Shown here piece after piece: positions 1 to 9,692 of a stretch of DNA of 44,289 nucleotides. How positions within the stretch are numbered: position 1 is the stretch's first letter; each line of letters opens with the position of its first letter. The stretch is taken from contig CAMRBZ010000005.1 of the NCBI GenBank assembly GCA_947040595.1, forward strand, positions 1 to 44,289, read 5' to 3'. A program made the position numbers and the translations under genes. The DNA comes from an uncultured Enterovibrio sp. (GTDB lineage: Bacteria > Pseudomonadota > Gammaproteobacteria > Enterobacterales > Vibrionaceae). The notes beneath the pieces were generated by a model. The model made no database searches and had not been told where the DNA came from. It worked only from the letters and a program-made list of their open reading frames with translations.

Positions 1-65
1 ATATTTATTTAAACTCCATATATACCGCTTTTCTTTAAAATTTCCTGCATTTTATTTTCTTTCAT

Positions 66-190
66 TATACCCGTCGCCTTTGAGGCTGGATGCGTGTTGC
101 TTGCGTTCAGCCCAATCACATACGCCATTTATGCACTCAGAGGCTTCAGTTGTTTGCTACCTACACACAACTTCAACTGTCTTGGGTATA
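66..190 (+). repeat. ERIC-like intergenic repeat, copy 1
   Basis: About 125 bp that begins with TATACCCGTCGCC and ends with CTTGGGTATA, so the two ends are inverted repeats of each other. The centre carries CCAATCACATA and a GGCTTCA block. The same plan recurs at 371, 1886, 11878 and 13531 (reverse). The layout matches the imperfect-palindrome ERIC family known from enterobacteria and Vibrio. It is non-coding and lies downstream of malY. Confidence 0.85.
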
Positions 191-370
191 AAGGATAATT
201 TAAAGTCATTTAATGAGTGTCACACGATTTAGAAATATAAATAAAGGTTGTTACATTAGGTGAATTCTATTTTTATTTTCTCGCTTTTTAAACAGATGTA
301 AAAAATCTATATTCTTTTTTTTGTATAAAATGCAGAAGAAAGAAGGGGGGTGCTTCATTTCGGATTTCTT

Positions 371-497
371 TATGCTCCTCGCCTTTGAAGGTGCGTGAGT
401 GTTTGCTACGCTCGTTCAGCCCCTGAATACAGTCCATCTATTTTCAGGGGCTTCACTCACTTGCTGCCTACACGCAACTTCAAGTGTCTTGGGTATA
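371..497 (+). repeat. ERIC-like intergenic repeat, copy 2
   Basis: About 127 bp with the same ends (TATGCTCCTCGCCTTTGAAG at the left, CTTGGGTATA at the right) and the central CAGGGGCTTCACTCACTTG block. It ends 14 bp before the malY stop codon, so it lies in the malY 3' untranslated region and could fold in the transcript. Together with copy 1 it fills most of the 511 bp left of malY; no gene is visible there. Confidence 0.85.
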
Positions 498-511
498 TAT
501 TATTTAAATCT

Positions 512-1717
512 TTAGGTTTCTGTAGGGGATTGTAATTTAATGGCCTCAATAAGGGCTTCAAGTCCTTTGATCACTTTGGTGCGTGGACAGCCTAAATTTA
601 ATCGCAAGTAACCTTTTCCTTCTTCTCCATAAATGCCTCCATCCATAATGGCCACCTGAAATGTCTCAATTAAATCTTTTTGTAGCTGCGTCATGTCTAA
701 ATGAAGAGGGGATAAATCGATCCAAGCCAAATAAGTGGCATCAGGAAGAGAATAAGAAAGGCATGGAAAAGCGCTTTCTAAATAAGATTTAACATATTGG
801 TGGTTTTGAGCCACATATTCATTTAATGCATTTAGCCAAGGCTCTCCTTTATTATAGGCGCTGATCATGGCAATAACCGCAAGGATAGAGGGGGAGGATA
901 AACCATCGACTTCTTTTAATTTAAAAAGGTATTCTTCTTTGGCTTTTTTATCTGGGATGAAAGCATAGGCCCCATTTAAAGCCGGAATATTAAAGGATTT
1001 TGATGCCGATGTGACAAGTGCCCACTTCGTTTTCATCCCAAAGCCTTGCCAAGGGATGTGTTTTTTGAAGGTGACATCCATGTGAATTTCATCACTGATC
1101 AAGGAGACGTGGTATTTTTCACATAAATCAGCAATGCGCAAGAGTTCCTCTTGAGTCCAAACACGCCCGGTTGGATTATGGGGGCTGCACAATAAGAAAA
1201 TAGAGGTCTCTTTGTCTGCAAGTTGCTTTTCAAGATGAGACCAATTTATCTCCCAACCTTCAGCTGTTTTTAAGAGTGGGCTGGAAATTGGGCGTCTTTG
1301 TGCCCCTTTGATCATTTTTTCAAAGGCGTCATAGGCGGGAGTTTGGAAAACAACCCCCTCGAAAGGTTGGCTCCATTTTTCAATTAATTTGGCAATGATA
1401 TAAATGACTGAAGGCCCATAAACAAGGTGTTCTTTTTGTATGGCGCAGTTAAATCGCATTGCATACCAATTGACAATGGCTTCTTTAAAATCATCATGAT
1501 CCCATCGACTGTACCCTAATACTGGATGTTCTAAGCGGGTTTTAAGATCGTTAATGACAACGTCAGGACTGGCAAAATCCATATCTGAAATGGTAAATGG
1601 CAGTAAATCAGCCTGTCCAAATCGGTCTTGTACATAATCCCATTGGGTGCAATAGGTGCCTTTTCTTTCAATGTATTTATCAAAATGAAAGTGGTTTTCT
1701 TTAGGGTTTTTGTGCAT
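512..1717 (-). CDS. malY: MalY/PatB-type PLP-dependent C-S lyase (aminotransferase fold)
   Basis: A fold-type I pyridoxal-phosphate enzyme of the MalY/PatB group, which cleaves cystathionine-like C-S bonds in the cytoplasm; in E. coli MalY also antagonises the maltose activator MalT. The PLP lysine sits in TSASKSFNIPALNGAYAF (Lys240 from the start used here), preceded by the CSPHNPTGRVW and SDEIHMD motifs of the family. About 401 residues, close to the usual 390. The reading frame extends upstream to a TTG at 1732, but the ATG at 1717 fits family N-termini; neither has a good ribosome site. It lies downstream of malX on the same strand, the malX-malY order of E. coli, with a repeat-filled 300 bp gap between them. 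The MalT link is inferred; no mal regulon is visible here. Confidence 0.88.
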   Translation of the reverse strand: MHKNPKENHFHFDKYIERKGTYCTQWDYVQDRFGQADLLPFTISDMDFASPDVVINDLKTRLEHPVLGYSRWDHDDFKEAIVNWYAMRFNCAIQKEHLVYGPSVIYIIAKLIEKWSQPFEGVVFQTPAYDAFEKMIKGAQRRPISSPLLKTAEGWEINWSHLEKQLADKETSIFLLCSPHNPTGRVWTQEELLRIADLCEKYHVSLISDEIHMDVTFKKHIPWQGFGMKTKWALVTSASKSFNIPALNGAYAFIPDKKAKEEYLFKLKEVDGLSSPSILAVIAMISAYNKGEPWLNALNEYVAQNHQYVKSYLESAFPCLSYSLPDATYLAWIDLSPLHLDMTQLQKDLIETFQVAIMDGGIYGEEGKGYLRLNLGCPRTKVIKGLEALIEAIKLQSPTET

Positions 1718-1741
1718 TTTTTTCACATTCAAGTTTTAAAT

Positions 1742-1764
1742 GCCAAGAGAGGCAGCCTCTTGGC
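1742..1764 (-). other. Hairpin just upstream of malY
   Basis: GCCAAGAG pairs with CTCTTGGC around a 7-base loop, a perfect 8 bp stem 25 bp before the chosen malY start. On the transcribed (minus) strand it is followed by ATTTAAAA rather than a clean U-run, so it is more likely an RNA stability or attenuation element between malX and malY than a strong terminator. Function is inferred. Confidence 0.45.
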
Positions 1765-1771
1765 AAAGAAA

Positions 1772-1890
1772 TAGAGCCGTCGATGTTGCAGGGCGGGCTG
1801 CGTTCTCAAAGCATAATCAGATCCTGAATCGATGATCAGAGGCTTTTCGTCTTTGGGGCCTGCCTGCATCGTCAATTATTTTTGGGTATA
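1772..1890 (+). repeat. Diverged ERIC-like repeat, first of a tandem pair
   Basis: The right part (CAGAGGCTT, then GCCTGCATCGTCAATTATT and TTGGGTATA) matches the right end of the better-preserved ERIC copies. The left part (AGCCGTCGATGTTGCAGG) matches the left end only loosely. It runs directly into the next, better copy, so malX and malY are separated by what looks like two head-to-tail ERIC elements. The left boundary is uncertain. Confidence 0.4.
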
Positions 1891-2017
1891 TATCCGTCGC
1901 TTTGAAGCTGCGTGGGTTGGCTACGCTACGCTTGCCGCGCCCAATCACAGAGTCCATCTATGTTCAAGGGCTTCACTTGCTTGCCGCTTACACGCATCTT
2001 CAATTACTTTGGATATA
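1886..2017 (+). repeat. ERIC-like intergenic repeat, copy 3 (malX-malY spacer)
   Basis: Begins GTATATATCCGTCGC and ends ACTTTGGATATA, with TTTGAAGCTGCGTGGG, CCAATCACAGAG and GGGCTTCACTTGCTTGCCGC between. It ends 7 bp from the malX stop codon and fills most of the gap to malY, so it is probably part of a malX-malY transcript. Confidence 0.82.
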
Positions 2018-2024
2018 AAATTAA

Positions 2025-3596
2025 TCAATGCGCGCTGATTAAAGCTTGCATTTCATTTTTCACTAAATGTACTTGGGTTCCTATGACCACTTGCAAGTTA
2101 TGTGCGTCCAATTTGATGACTCCCAGTGCCCCGTAGGACTTGAGTTTGGCGCTGTCTACCTTCTCCATGTCTTCAACGGAAATACGCAATCGTGTGATGC
2201 AATTGTCAAGAGAGAGAATATTTTCTTTCCCACCCAGAGCGGCCAATATGGCGCCGCCTTTTCCTGAGTCCTGAATAAAGGCCGCTTCTAATTCACCGTC
2301 CAACTGCACTGTATCGGTTTCACGTCCTGGGGTTTTTAAATCAAATTTGAGGATGGTAAATTTAAAGAGACCGTAATAAACAGCAAACCATAAAAGAGAA
2401 ACGAGGGGTACTAAATACCATTTGGTTCCCGTACCTTGTAAAACACCAAAGACCAAGAAATCGATAATATTGCCGTCGGTGTTGCCTATGGTAACATCCA
2501 ACAAGCCCATGACCATAAATCCTAAGCCAGTTAAAATGGCGTGCATGACATATAAAACAGGGGCGACAAACAAGAATAAAAACTCTAAAGGTTCGGTGAT
2601 CCCACCCACGATACATGCGACGACAGCTGAAATTAAAAGTGCTTTGATTTTATGTTGATTCTCAGGTTTTGCGCAGTGGTACATGGCCAAGGCCGCGCCG
2701 GGTAATCCTCCGAGAAAAGCGGGCATTTTACCTTGAGATAAAAACGCGGTCACTTCAGGATTAAACGATTTTGTATTTTCGCAGGCAAGCTCTGCATAAA
2801 AGATGTTTAATGCGCCAGAAATGGTTTCATTGCAGACAACCAAAGTGCCACCGGCTTCGGTAAATCGCACTAAAGCGACTAAAATGTGGTGCAGACCAAT
2901 AGGAAGGAGCAAACGCTCACTCATGCCAAACAAGAACGGCCCAAAGGCGCCTGCACTTGAAATCATGCTTCCGACCCCATTGATCCCGGCGGCAAAATAA
3001 GGCCATATAAAGGGGATTAAAACCCCGATTAATCCTAAGACAAGCGATGAAATAATCGGTACAAAACGCGCGCCACCAAAAAAGGCCAAGGCATCCGGCA
3101 TCTGTATGGTGTAAAAGCGTTCATGCAATTTCCCAACGATGATCCCAACCATCACCGCGCCTAAAATGCCGGTATCAATCGACTCAATGCCAATGATATT
3201 TTTAACGCCATACGCGCTTCGTGAAGCTTCGCTTTCTAATATCCCGTTCACGGTCAAGAAAAAGTTGATGGCCAGATTAAACGCCGCGTAGCCGACAAAA
3301 CCAGAAAATGCAGCAACCCCTTTTTCTTCTCGGGCAAGCCCTAAGGGGATTGAAATAGCAAACATGACGGGCAAGAAGGTGAAGGCGACCATGCCAATTT
3401 TGCTCATCCACAGAAAAAGATATTGCAGCCAGGCATGATTTAAAAAAGGCATGGCTTCACGCAGGCCTGCGCTGGATAAAGAGCTACCAATGCCGAGCAA
3501 GATCCCAGAAAATGCCAAGAGGGCCACGGGCAACATGAAGGTTTTCCCGAGGCTTTGTAAAAATTCCCACAGGGTGGTTTTACTTTTAGTTTTCAT
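2025..3596 (-). CDS. malX: PTS EIICB transporter, glucose/maltose type (MalX-like)
   Basis: Inner-membrane phosphotransferase permease that takes up and phosphorylates a sugar using phosphate from HPr via an EIIA. The first ~400 residues are the multi-spanning EIIC domain (about ten hydrophobic segments, with GITEPLEFLFLFVAP as the conserved substrate-site loop). Residues ~440-523 are EIIB with the phosphorylated cysteine Cys466 in DNCITRLR. There is no fused EIIA, so it must borrow one encoded elsewhere, as MalX does. GGAG at 3605-3608 (minus strand) sits 8 nt before the ATG. 523 residues is usual for the family. malY follows downstream, which favours MalX over PtsG; substrate specificity cannot be settled from sequence. 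Confidence 0.88.
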   Translation of the reverse strand: MKTKSKTTLWEFLQSLGKTFMLPVALLAFSGILLGIGSSLSSAGLREAMPFLNHAWLQYLFLWMSKIGMVAFTFLPVMFAISIPLGLAREEKGVAAFSGFVGYAAFNLAINFFLTVNGILESEASRSAYGVKNIIGIESIDTGILGAVMVGIIVGKLHERFYTIQMPDALAFFGGARFVPIISSLVLGLIGVLIPFIWPYFAAGINGVGSMISSAGAFGPFLFGMSERLLLPIGLHHILVALVRFTEAGGTLVVCNETISGALNIFYAELACENTKSFNPEVTAFLSQGKMPAFLGGLPGAALAMYHCAKPENQHKIKALLISAVVACIVGGITEPLEFLFLFVAPVLYVMHAILTGLGFMVMGLLDVTIGNTDGNIIDFLVFGVLQGTGTKWYLVPLVSLLWFAVYYGLFKFTILKFDLKTPGRETDTVQLDGELEAAFIQDSGKGGAILAALGGKENILSLDNCITRLRISVEDMEKVDSAKLKSYGALGVIKLDAHNLQVVIGTQVHLVKNEMQALISAH

Positions 3597-4111
3597 TAAA
3601 ACGGCTCCAAAAATTGAGGTTTTTTTTCATGGGAAAAGCGACCACCAATAAAACAATGCATTCTGTTTATGAAAGAAATTGAGTACGGTGAAGGAAAACG
3701 ACATCATAAAGGCACACACATAGAAAGAAATACGCAATGATGACAAGTGTGATCAAGGCAGAGTCTGAAAAAAGGAGGTTCGCATATGCTCTTGAAATAT
3801 AAGAGTAAATTAAATGTGAAATAACCTAATTTTTTAATGTTTTTTCTTTTTTAATGTATCCATAACTGGGATCATTTAAAACGGTATAAAAGGAGAAAAT
3901 CCTCATGAATTTTCTTTTTTTGAGGAAAAAATATTTTATCAAGGCTTTGTAAAATTAAGAAAAAGCTCTAAAAAACGCCATTTTTGGATGAAGCAATCAC
4001 AGAACGCATTATTCCTGTGACTCACGAATCAATGTTCTCTTTTATTCGAAGTGGGCATAACGTAAAATGTTAAACTCGAATGTGTCCAAGAGTGTTGGTA
4101 ATTTTTTTTAA
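3597..4111. other. Divergent intergenic region between malX and hemA
   Basis: A 515 bp AT-rich stretch that should hold both promoters. AAATGTGA at 3812-3819 matches one half of a CRP site but the other half is poor. TAAAAT near 4062 could be a hemA -10 box without a convincing -35. A strong ribosome-binding sequence at 3775-3779 precedes a 12-codon frame (listed separately). No RNA gene, terminator or repeat is recognised. Confidence 0.35.
3786..3824 (+). other. 12-codon reading frame with a strong ribosome-binding site
   Basis: AAGGAGG is 7 nt before an ATG that opens 12 codons (MLLKYKSKLNVK) and a TAA. It is the best Shine-Dalgarno match in this intergenic region, about 290 bp before hemA on the same strand. 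It could be a leader peptide, a micro-protein or chance. No attenuator hairpin follows it, and no codon run suggests an amino-acid sensor. Confidence 0.22.
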
Positions 4112-5371
4112 ATGAGCTTGTTTGTTTTAGGTATTAATCATAAAACGGCGTCAGTTGATGTACGTGAAAAAGTGGTTTTTTCACAGCAACAATTGGATGA
4201 TGCACTTTGTCAGTTAAAAGACAAAGAAGGGGTGCGAAGCGTTGCCATCATATCGACTTGTAATCGCACTGAAATTTATTGTGATCATGATGTTGCTGAC
4301 ACGGCTTTTTTAGTTGATTGGCTGTGCACTTTCCACCATGTCGAGTCTGATAAGCTTCTGTCTTGTCTTTATTCTCATTTTGACCTTGCTTTAGCCCTGC
4401 ATTTAATGCGTGTTGCGTGCGGCTTGGACTCGTTGGTTTTGGGTGAACCTCAAATTCTAGGTCAAGTGAAAAAAGCGTATGGAGAGTCCATAAGATGCAA
4501 TGTGATGCATGGCGCTTTAGATAGATTATTTCAAAAAACCTTCACAGTGGCTAAACGCGCGCGAACTGAAACCAATATTGGGGCGCATGCTGTTTCTGTG
4601 GCTTTTGCTGCGTGTTCTCTTGCTCGGCAGATTTTTGAGTCTTTAGAGACCTCCACTGCGTTGTTGATTGGGGCAGGAGAAACCATCGAGCTGGTTGCAA
4701 AACACCTTTATGAACACAAATGTAAAAATATTATCGTGGCGAACCGAACCCATGTGCGAGCGAAACCGATTGCACAAACCTGTGGTGCCCAGATCATCTC
4801 TCTTGAAGAGATACCTGAGCACATGTATAAAGCAGATATTGTGATAAGCTCCACAGCAGCGCCCTTGCCTATTATCGGTAAGGGCATGGTAGAAAAAGCC
4901 TTAAAAATGCGTCGTTACCAACCTATGTTATTGATTGATATTGCTGTTCCTCGTGATATTGAACAAGAAGTAGGGGAGTTAAATGACGCTTATCTTTACA
5001 CCGTGGATGATTTACATTCGATCATTGGGCACAACCTTCAACAACGAAAAATAGAAGCGGTGTTGGTGGAGGCCATTGTCGAAGAAGAAAGCCATGCTTT
5101 TATGGGATGGATGCGTTCTTTGGAAGCGGTAAAAAGCATTAAACAATATCGAGCTCAATCAGAAGCACTTAAAGAAGCCCTGTTGAATAAAAGTTTGCAG
5201 GCGATTTCAAACGGAGCTGATCCGATGAAAGTGCTGGTGGAGATGAGCAATAAATTGACCAATAAGTTGATTCATTTACCGACTCAGGCAATGCAAGATG
5301 CCGCATCACAAGGTGATGAGCATACCTTGGATACTTTACGCCAGAGTTTAGGTTTGAATCTCCTTAAATAG
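4112..5371 (+). CDS. hemA: Glutamyl-tRNA reductase
   Basis: Reduces glutamyl-tRNA(Glu) with NADPH to glutamate-1-semialdehyde, the first committed step of C5-pathway haem synthesis in the cytoplasm. The catalytic Cys50 is in [11 protein letters not shown]. Other family blocks are [14 protein letters not shown] at the N-terminus, [14 protein letters not shown], the NADPH-binding [15 protein letters not shown] and the C-terminal dimerisation helix region. 419 residues is normal. The ATG is preceded by a U-rich stretch with no clear ribosome site, so translation may be weak. It heads a tight run with prfA (14 bp) and prmC, the order seen in Vibrio and E. coli; lolB, often divergent from hemA, is absent here. 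Confidence 0.96.
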   Translation: MSLFVLGINHKTASVDVREKVVFSQQQLDDALCQLKDKEGVRSVAIISTCNRTEIYCDHDVADTAFLVDWLCTFHHVESDKLLSCLYSHFDLALALHLMRVACGLDSLVLGEPQILGQVKKAYGESIRCNVMHGALDRLFQKTFTVAKRARTETNIGAHAVSVAFAACSLARQIFESLETSTALLIGAGETIELVAKHLYEHKCKNIIVANRTHVRAKPIAQTCGAQIISLEEIPEHMYKADIVISSTAAPLPIIGKGMVEKALKMRRYQPMLLIDIAVPRDIEQEVGELNDAYLYTVDDLHSIIGHNLQQRKIEAVLVEAIVEEESHAFMGWMRSLEAVKSIKQYRAQSEALKEALLNKSLQAISNGADPMKVLVEMSNKLTNKLIHLPTQAMQDAASQGDEHTLDTLRQSLGLNLLK

Positions 5372-5385
5372 TTTTAAGATAAACG

Positions 5386-6474
5386 ATGAAATCCTCTATT
5401 CTTGCAAAGCTCGAATCGCTCTCTGAGCGTTATGAAGAAGTACAACATTTGCTGGGGTCTTCCAGCGTGATGGCCAGTCAAGATTTATTTCGATCTTTAT
5501 CTAAGGAATACAGTCAGTTAGAATCGGTCGTCCATTGTTTTAACGAGTACAAACAAGCGCAGAATGATTTGACAGAAGCCCTTGAAATGGCGAACGAAAA
5601 CGATCCAGAACTGCGTGAAATGGCCCAAGAAGAAATCAAGGCGGCCAAAGTGCAAATAGCCCTTTTGAATGAGGCGCTTCACGTTTTGCTTATTCCTAAA
5701 GATCCGGACGACGAACGCTCTTGTTTTCTTGAAATTCGAGCAGGAGCTGGTGGCGATGAAGCGGCTATTTTTGCTGGGGATCTCTTTAGAATGTACAGTC
5801 GTTTTGCGGAGTCGAAAGGGTGGCGAGTTGAAGTGATCAACGCCCAGCATGGCGATCATGGCGGCTATAAAGAAATGATCGCAAAAGTCAAAGGCGACGG
5901 CGTTTATGGCGTTTTAAAATTTGAGTCGGGTGGGCACCGTGTACAGCGTGTTCCCGCAACGGAGTCTCAAGGACGAGTGCATACTTCTGCATGCACCATT
6001 GCAATTTTACCTGAAATTCCAGAAGCGCAAGTGCCAGACATCAATCCGGTGGATTTGAAAATTGACACTTTTCGCTCTTCAGGCGCGGGTGGGCAGCACG
6101 TCAATACCACAGATTCTGCTGTGCGGATCACCCACTTGCCAACCGGCACGGTGGTTGAATGTCAGGATGAACGTTCTCAACATAAAAATAAGGCCAAAGC
6201 CATGTCGGTATTGGCTGCGCGATTGATCAAAGCGGAGGCGGCAAAACGTGCCGCAGAGCAAGCAACGACACGCCGAGATCTTTTAGGCTCTGGGGATCGT
6301 TCTGATCGTATACGCACTTACAATTACCCACAAAGTCGAGTTTCAGATCATCGAATTAATTTGACGGTTTATCGTTTAGCTGAGGTTATGGAAGGCGATT
6401 TAGATCCCTTAATTCAGCCGATTAATTCAGAATTTCAAGCGGATCAATTGGCCGCTTTGGCTGAGCAATATTGA
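5386..6474 (+). CDS. prfA: Peptide chain release factor 1
   Basis: Recognises UAA and UAG in the ribosomal A site and triggers peptide release. The GGQ loop is present ([16 protein letters not shown]), whose glutamine contacts the peptidyl-transferase centre and is methylated by PrmC, encoded next. The codon-reading P-A-T tripeptide is in [15 protein letters not shown], which marks RF1 rather than RF2. 362 residues, full length. It starts 14 bp after hemA and its TGA overlaps the prmC ATG (TGATG), a sign of translational coupling with its own modifying enzyme. Confidence 0.97.
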   Translation: MKSSILAKLESLSERYEEVQHLLGSSSVMASQDLFRSLSKEYSQLESVVHCFNEYKQAQNDLTEALEMANENDPELREMAQEEIKAAKVQIALLNEALHVLLIPKDPDDERSCFLEIRAGAGGDEAAIFAGDLFRMYSRFAESKGWRVEVINAQHGDHGGYKEMIAKVKGDGVYGVLKFESGGHRVQRVPATESQGRVHTSACTIAILPEIPEAQVPDINPVDLKIDTFRSSGAGGQHVNTTDSAVRITHLPTGTVVECQDERSQHKNKAKAMSVLAARLIKAEAAKRAAEQATTRRDLLGSGDRSDRIRTYNYPQSRVSDHRINLTVYRLAEVMEGDLDPLIQPINSEFQADQLAALAEQY

Positions 6475-7319
6475 TGTCTTTGACTCTCGAACAGGCGTTG
6501 CAGCATGCAACGCGTTTGTTTGATGCGGTAAAGAGCCCGTCGTCAAGAATTGATGCGGTTTTTTTATTGTGTCATGTTCTTGATAAACCAAGTAGTTATC
6601 TTTATACCTGGCCTGAAAAATCCCTTTCAATTGCAGAAACCTCTTTGTTTAATGCCTTGATTGAGCGTCGCCAACAAGGGGAGCCGATTGCTTATATCAT
6701 GGGTTATCGTGATTTTTGGTCTCTGCGTCTTCATGTTGAACCGAGCACCTTGATCCCGCGTCCTGACACTGAATCTTTGGTTGAATTTGCTTTAGCCCTT
6801 TTACCCAAAAATAAATGCACGGTGTTAGATCTTGGGACGGGTACAGGCGCCATCGCTTTGGCTTTGGCCAAAGAGCGTGAAGAGATCCGGGTGCTCGGCG
6901 TCGACATTCGGCATGACGCGGTGGCCCTTGCGAAACGCAATGCGATTGAAAATAAGATTGAAAATGTCAATTTCGTGCAAAGTAATTGGTTTGAGGGCAT
7001 TTTTTCGAAAAAATTTAGTATGATAGTGAGTAATCCCCCTTACATTGATCCGAAAGACCCTCATTTACTCCAGGGAGATGTTCGGTTTGAGCCTCAAAGC
7101 GCTTTGATTTCAGATGAAAACGGTTTAGCGGATATTCGTCACATTTGTACACAGAGCACGGCTTATCTACAGAATAAGGGATGGCTTCTCATTGAGCATG
7201 GGTACAATCAAGGAGATTGCGTTCGTGAACTTTTCTTCGCCTCGGGATTTGCAGAGGTTGAAACCTTGCAAGATCACTCCGGCCATGATCGTGTTACAGT
7301 AGGGCGTCTTTTGCTTTAA
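6474..7319 (+). CDS. prmC: Release factor glutamine methyltransferase
   Basis: S-adenosylmethionine-dependent enzyme that methylates the glutamine of the GGQ motif of RF1 and RF2. The SAM-binding VLDLGTGTGAIALALA and the catalytic NPPY in SNPPYIDPKD are both present, after the helical N-terminal RF-binding domain. The frame also allows TTG at 6471, but the ATG at 6474 overlaps the prfA stop and gives 281 residues, the usual size. Its 3' end is followed by a 110 bp gap to sirB2. Confidence 0.96.
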   Translation: MSLTLEQALQHATRLFDAVKSPSSRIDAVFLLCHVLDKPSSYLYTWPEKSLSIAETSLFNALIERRQQGEPIAYIMGYRDFWSLRLHVEPSTLIPRPDTESLVEFALALLPKNKCTVLDLGTGTGAIALALAKEREEIRVLGVDIRHDAVALAKRNAIENKIENVNFVQSNWFEGIFSKKFSMIVSNPPYIDPKDPHLLQGDVRFEPQSALISDENGLADIRHICTQSTAYLQNKGWLLIEHGYNQGDCVRELFFASGFAEVETLQDHSGHDRVTVGRLLL

Positions 7320-7430
7320 AAGCAATGGGTATCTTTGTATTGATTTTCAGTGATCTTACGCTTGAAATAAAAAAGAAAATAAATTGATATTAATCATGTT
7401 GAAAGTTGAACCATTAAAAAGGAAAAGCAA

Positions 7431-7817
7431 ATGATCTACGTCCAATTAAAACATTTTCATTTATTGTTGATTGTTTTGAGTGTGGCCTTGTTTGTTTTTC
7501 GTTTCGTATTATTAATGAAAAAAAGTCCCTGGCTTAAAGCGAAATGGATAAAAATCGTGCCACACATTGTTGACAGTTTTCTTATCGCAACGGGTGTTGG
7601 TTTGATATTGATGACGGGTTTTATTCCATTCACTTCCTATGGCGTTTGGATGACTGAAAAATTAATGTGTGTTTTAGCCTACATTGTTTTGGGTTATGTA
7701 ACGCTTCACTACAGTCATGGCACTTTATTTAGGATTTTTGCTTTTTTGGGCGCCTTAGGTTGGGTTTATGCTGGTGCGCATCTTGCGATGAGCAAAACAC
7801 CGCAGTTATTGGGGTAA
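7431..7817 (+). CDS. sirB2: SirB2 family inner-membrane protein
   Basis: A 128-residue hydrophobic protein with four predicted membrane segments, beginning MIYVQLKHFHLLLIVLS with the His-containing first helix typical of SirB2. Later segments hold VLAYIVLGYVTLHY and LGALGWVYAGAHLAMSK. Named after a Salmonella locus first linked to invasion-gene control; the molecular role is unknown. AAAGGAAAAGC gives a good ribosome site before the ATG. sirB1 starts 3 bp after its stop, so the two are co-transcribed. Confidence 0.9.
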   Translation: MIYVQLKHFHLLLIVLSVALFVFRFVLLMKKSPWLKAKWIKIVPHIVDSFLIATGVGLILMTGFIPFTSYGVWMTEKLMCVLAYIVLGYVTLHYSHGTLFRIFAFLGALGWVYAGAHLAMSKTPQLLG

Positions 7818-7820
7818 AAA

Positions 7821-8630
7821 ATGATCGCGTTTACAGATCAGGAATTAGATAAAGTTTCTTTAGTTGAAGGTGCATTGGCCCTTAATCTTATCATCGATCC
7901 TTCAACCTCTGTCGATTGGGTTCGTATTGAACTTGAAGCCTTAGCAAAAAAGGCTGAACACCTGTTAATACAAGAAAACGATGATGAGTGCCGTCTTGAA
8001 GGCTTGATTCAGCTTTTTTATGGTGAATGGGGCTTTAAAGGGGATTTTGAACAGTATTACTCTTCAGATAACACCTTCCTTGAAAAAGTTTTAAAAAGAA
8101 GGAAAGGGATCCCTGTGAGTATGGGGGCCATTTTTTTGTTTTTGGCTCAACGTCTTGATTTACCCATGCAAGCGGTGGGTTTTCCTTCTCAGCTGATCCT
8201 TCGTCTCAATTGGACGCATAAAGAAACAGAATACATGGATCCCTTTAATGGTGAATTCATCACTGAGCGTATTTTACGGGGCTGGATGGTGGGAAAAGAC
8301 GGTCCTTTGGCGCAGTTGTTACCTGAACATTTAAGTGAAACGGACAATCCGAATTTAATTGGACGCTGGCTTGCGGTGATCAAAAGTGCTTTATTAAGGG
8401 AAGAAAATTATGGTTTGGCTCTGCGCTGCAGTGAGTTGGCTCTGACATTTACCCCTGACGATCCGTATGAAATAAGAGACAGAGGCTATATATTCCAACA
8501 GCTTGAATGTGCCTGGGCTGCCGCAGAAGACTATGAATATTTTATATCTCAGTGTCCAAATGATCCCGCTGCAGAATTATTAAGACTGCAAGTAGAAGTA
8601 TTGACGGCTGAAGCGCCCATTTTTCATTGA
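7821..8630 (+). CDS. sirB1: SirB1 family protein (transglutaminase-like fold plus TPR)
   Basis: 269 residues. The middle holds the family signature RRKGIPVSMGAIFLFLAQRL and the EYMDPFNGEFI block of the SirB1/YchA transglutaminase-like core. The C-terminal third (ALRCSELALTFTPDDPYEIRDRG onward) is a pair of TPR-like helices. No catalytic cysteine is obvious in the core, in line with the view that the family is not a classical transglutaminase. Function is unknown; its position after prmC-sirB2 and before kdsA is conserved in gammaproteobacteria. Confidence 0.9.
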   Translation: MIAFTDQELDKVSLVEGALALNLIIDPSTSVDWVRIELEALAKKAEHLLIQENDDECRLEGLIQLFYGEWGFKGDFEQYYSSDNTFLEKVLKRRKGIPVSMGAIFLFLAQRLDLPMQAVGFPSQLILRLNWTHKETEYMDPFNGEFITERILRGWMVGKDGPLAQLLPEHLSETDNPNLIGRWLAVIKSALLREENYGLALRCSELALTFTPDDPYEIRDRGYIFQQLECAWAAAEDYEYFISQCPNDPAAELLRLQVEVLTAEAPIFH

Positions 8631-9503
<873 letters not shown>

Positions 9504-9510
9504 TTTAAAA

Positions 9511-9548
9511 TAAATAGCGCGAATATATTCGCGCTATTTATTATCAGC
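9511..9548. terminator. Strong bidirectional hairpin terminator after kdsA
   Basis: Positions 9511-9540 are a perfect 30-base palindrome with GAATATATTC at its centre and the GC-rich arms AGCGC/GCGCT, flanked by A-rich sequence on the left and T-rich on the right. It ends the hemA-kdsA run. Confidence 0.9.
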
Positions 9549-9692
9549 CTTATCTGAATATATTTATAAACTTACATTAATACATTTGAAAATAGATTTA
9601 ATGTATAAATTTAATGTCCAATTAAAAATTATTCGATTTATTCTGGATTAAAAAAGTACAGATACATTAAATAAAAAACATGAGGCTTTATT

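Noticed and set aside
3812..3833. CRP site for malX
   Set aside because: Only the left half AAATGTGA matches; the right half is poor, so it is mentioned but not called.
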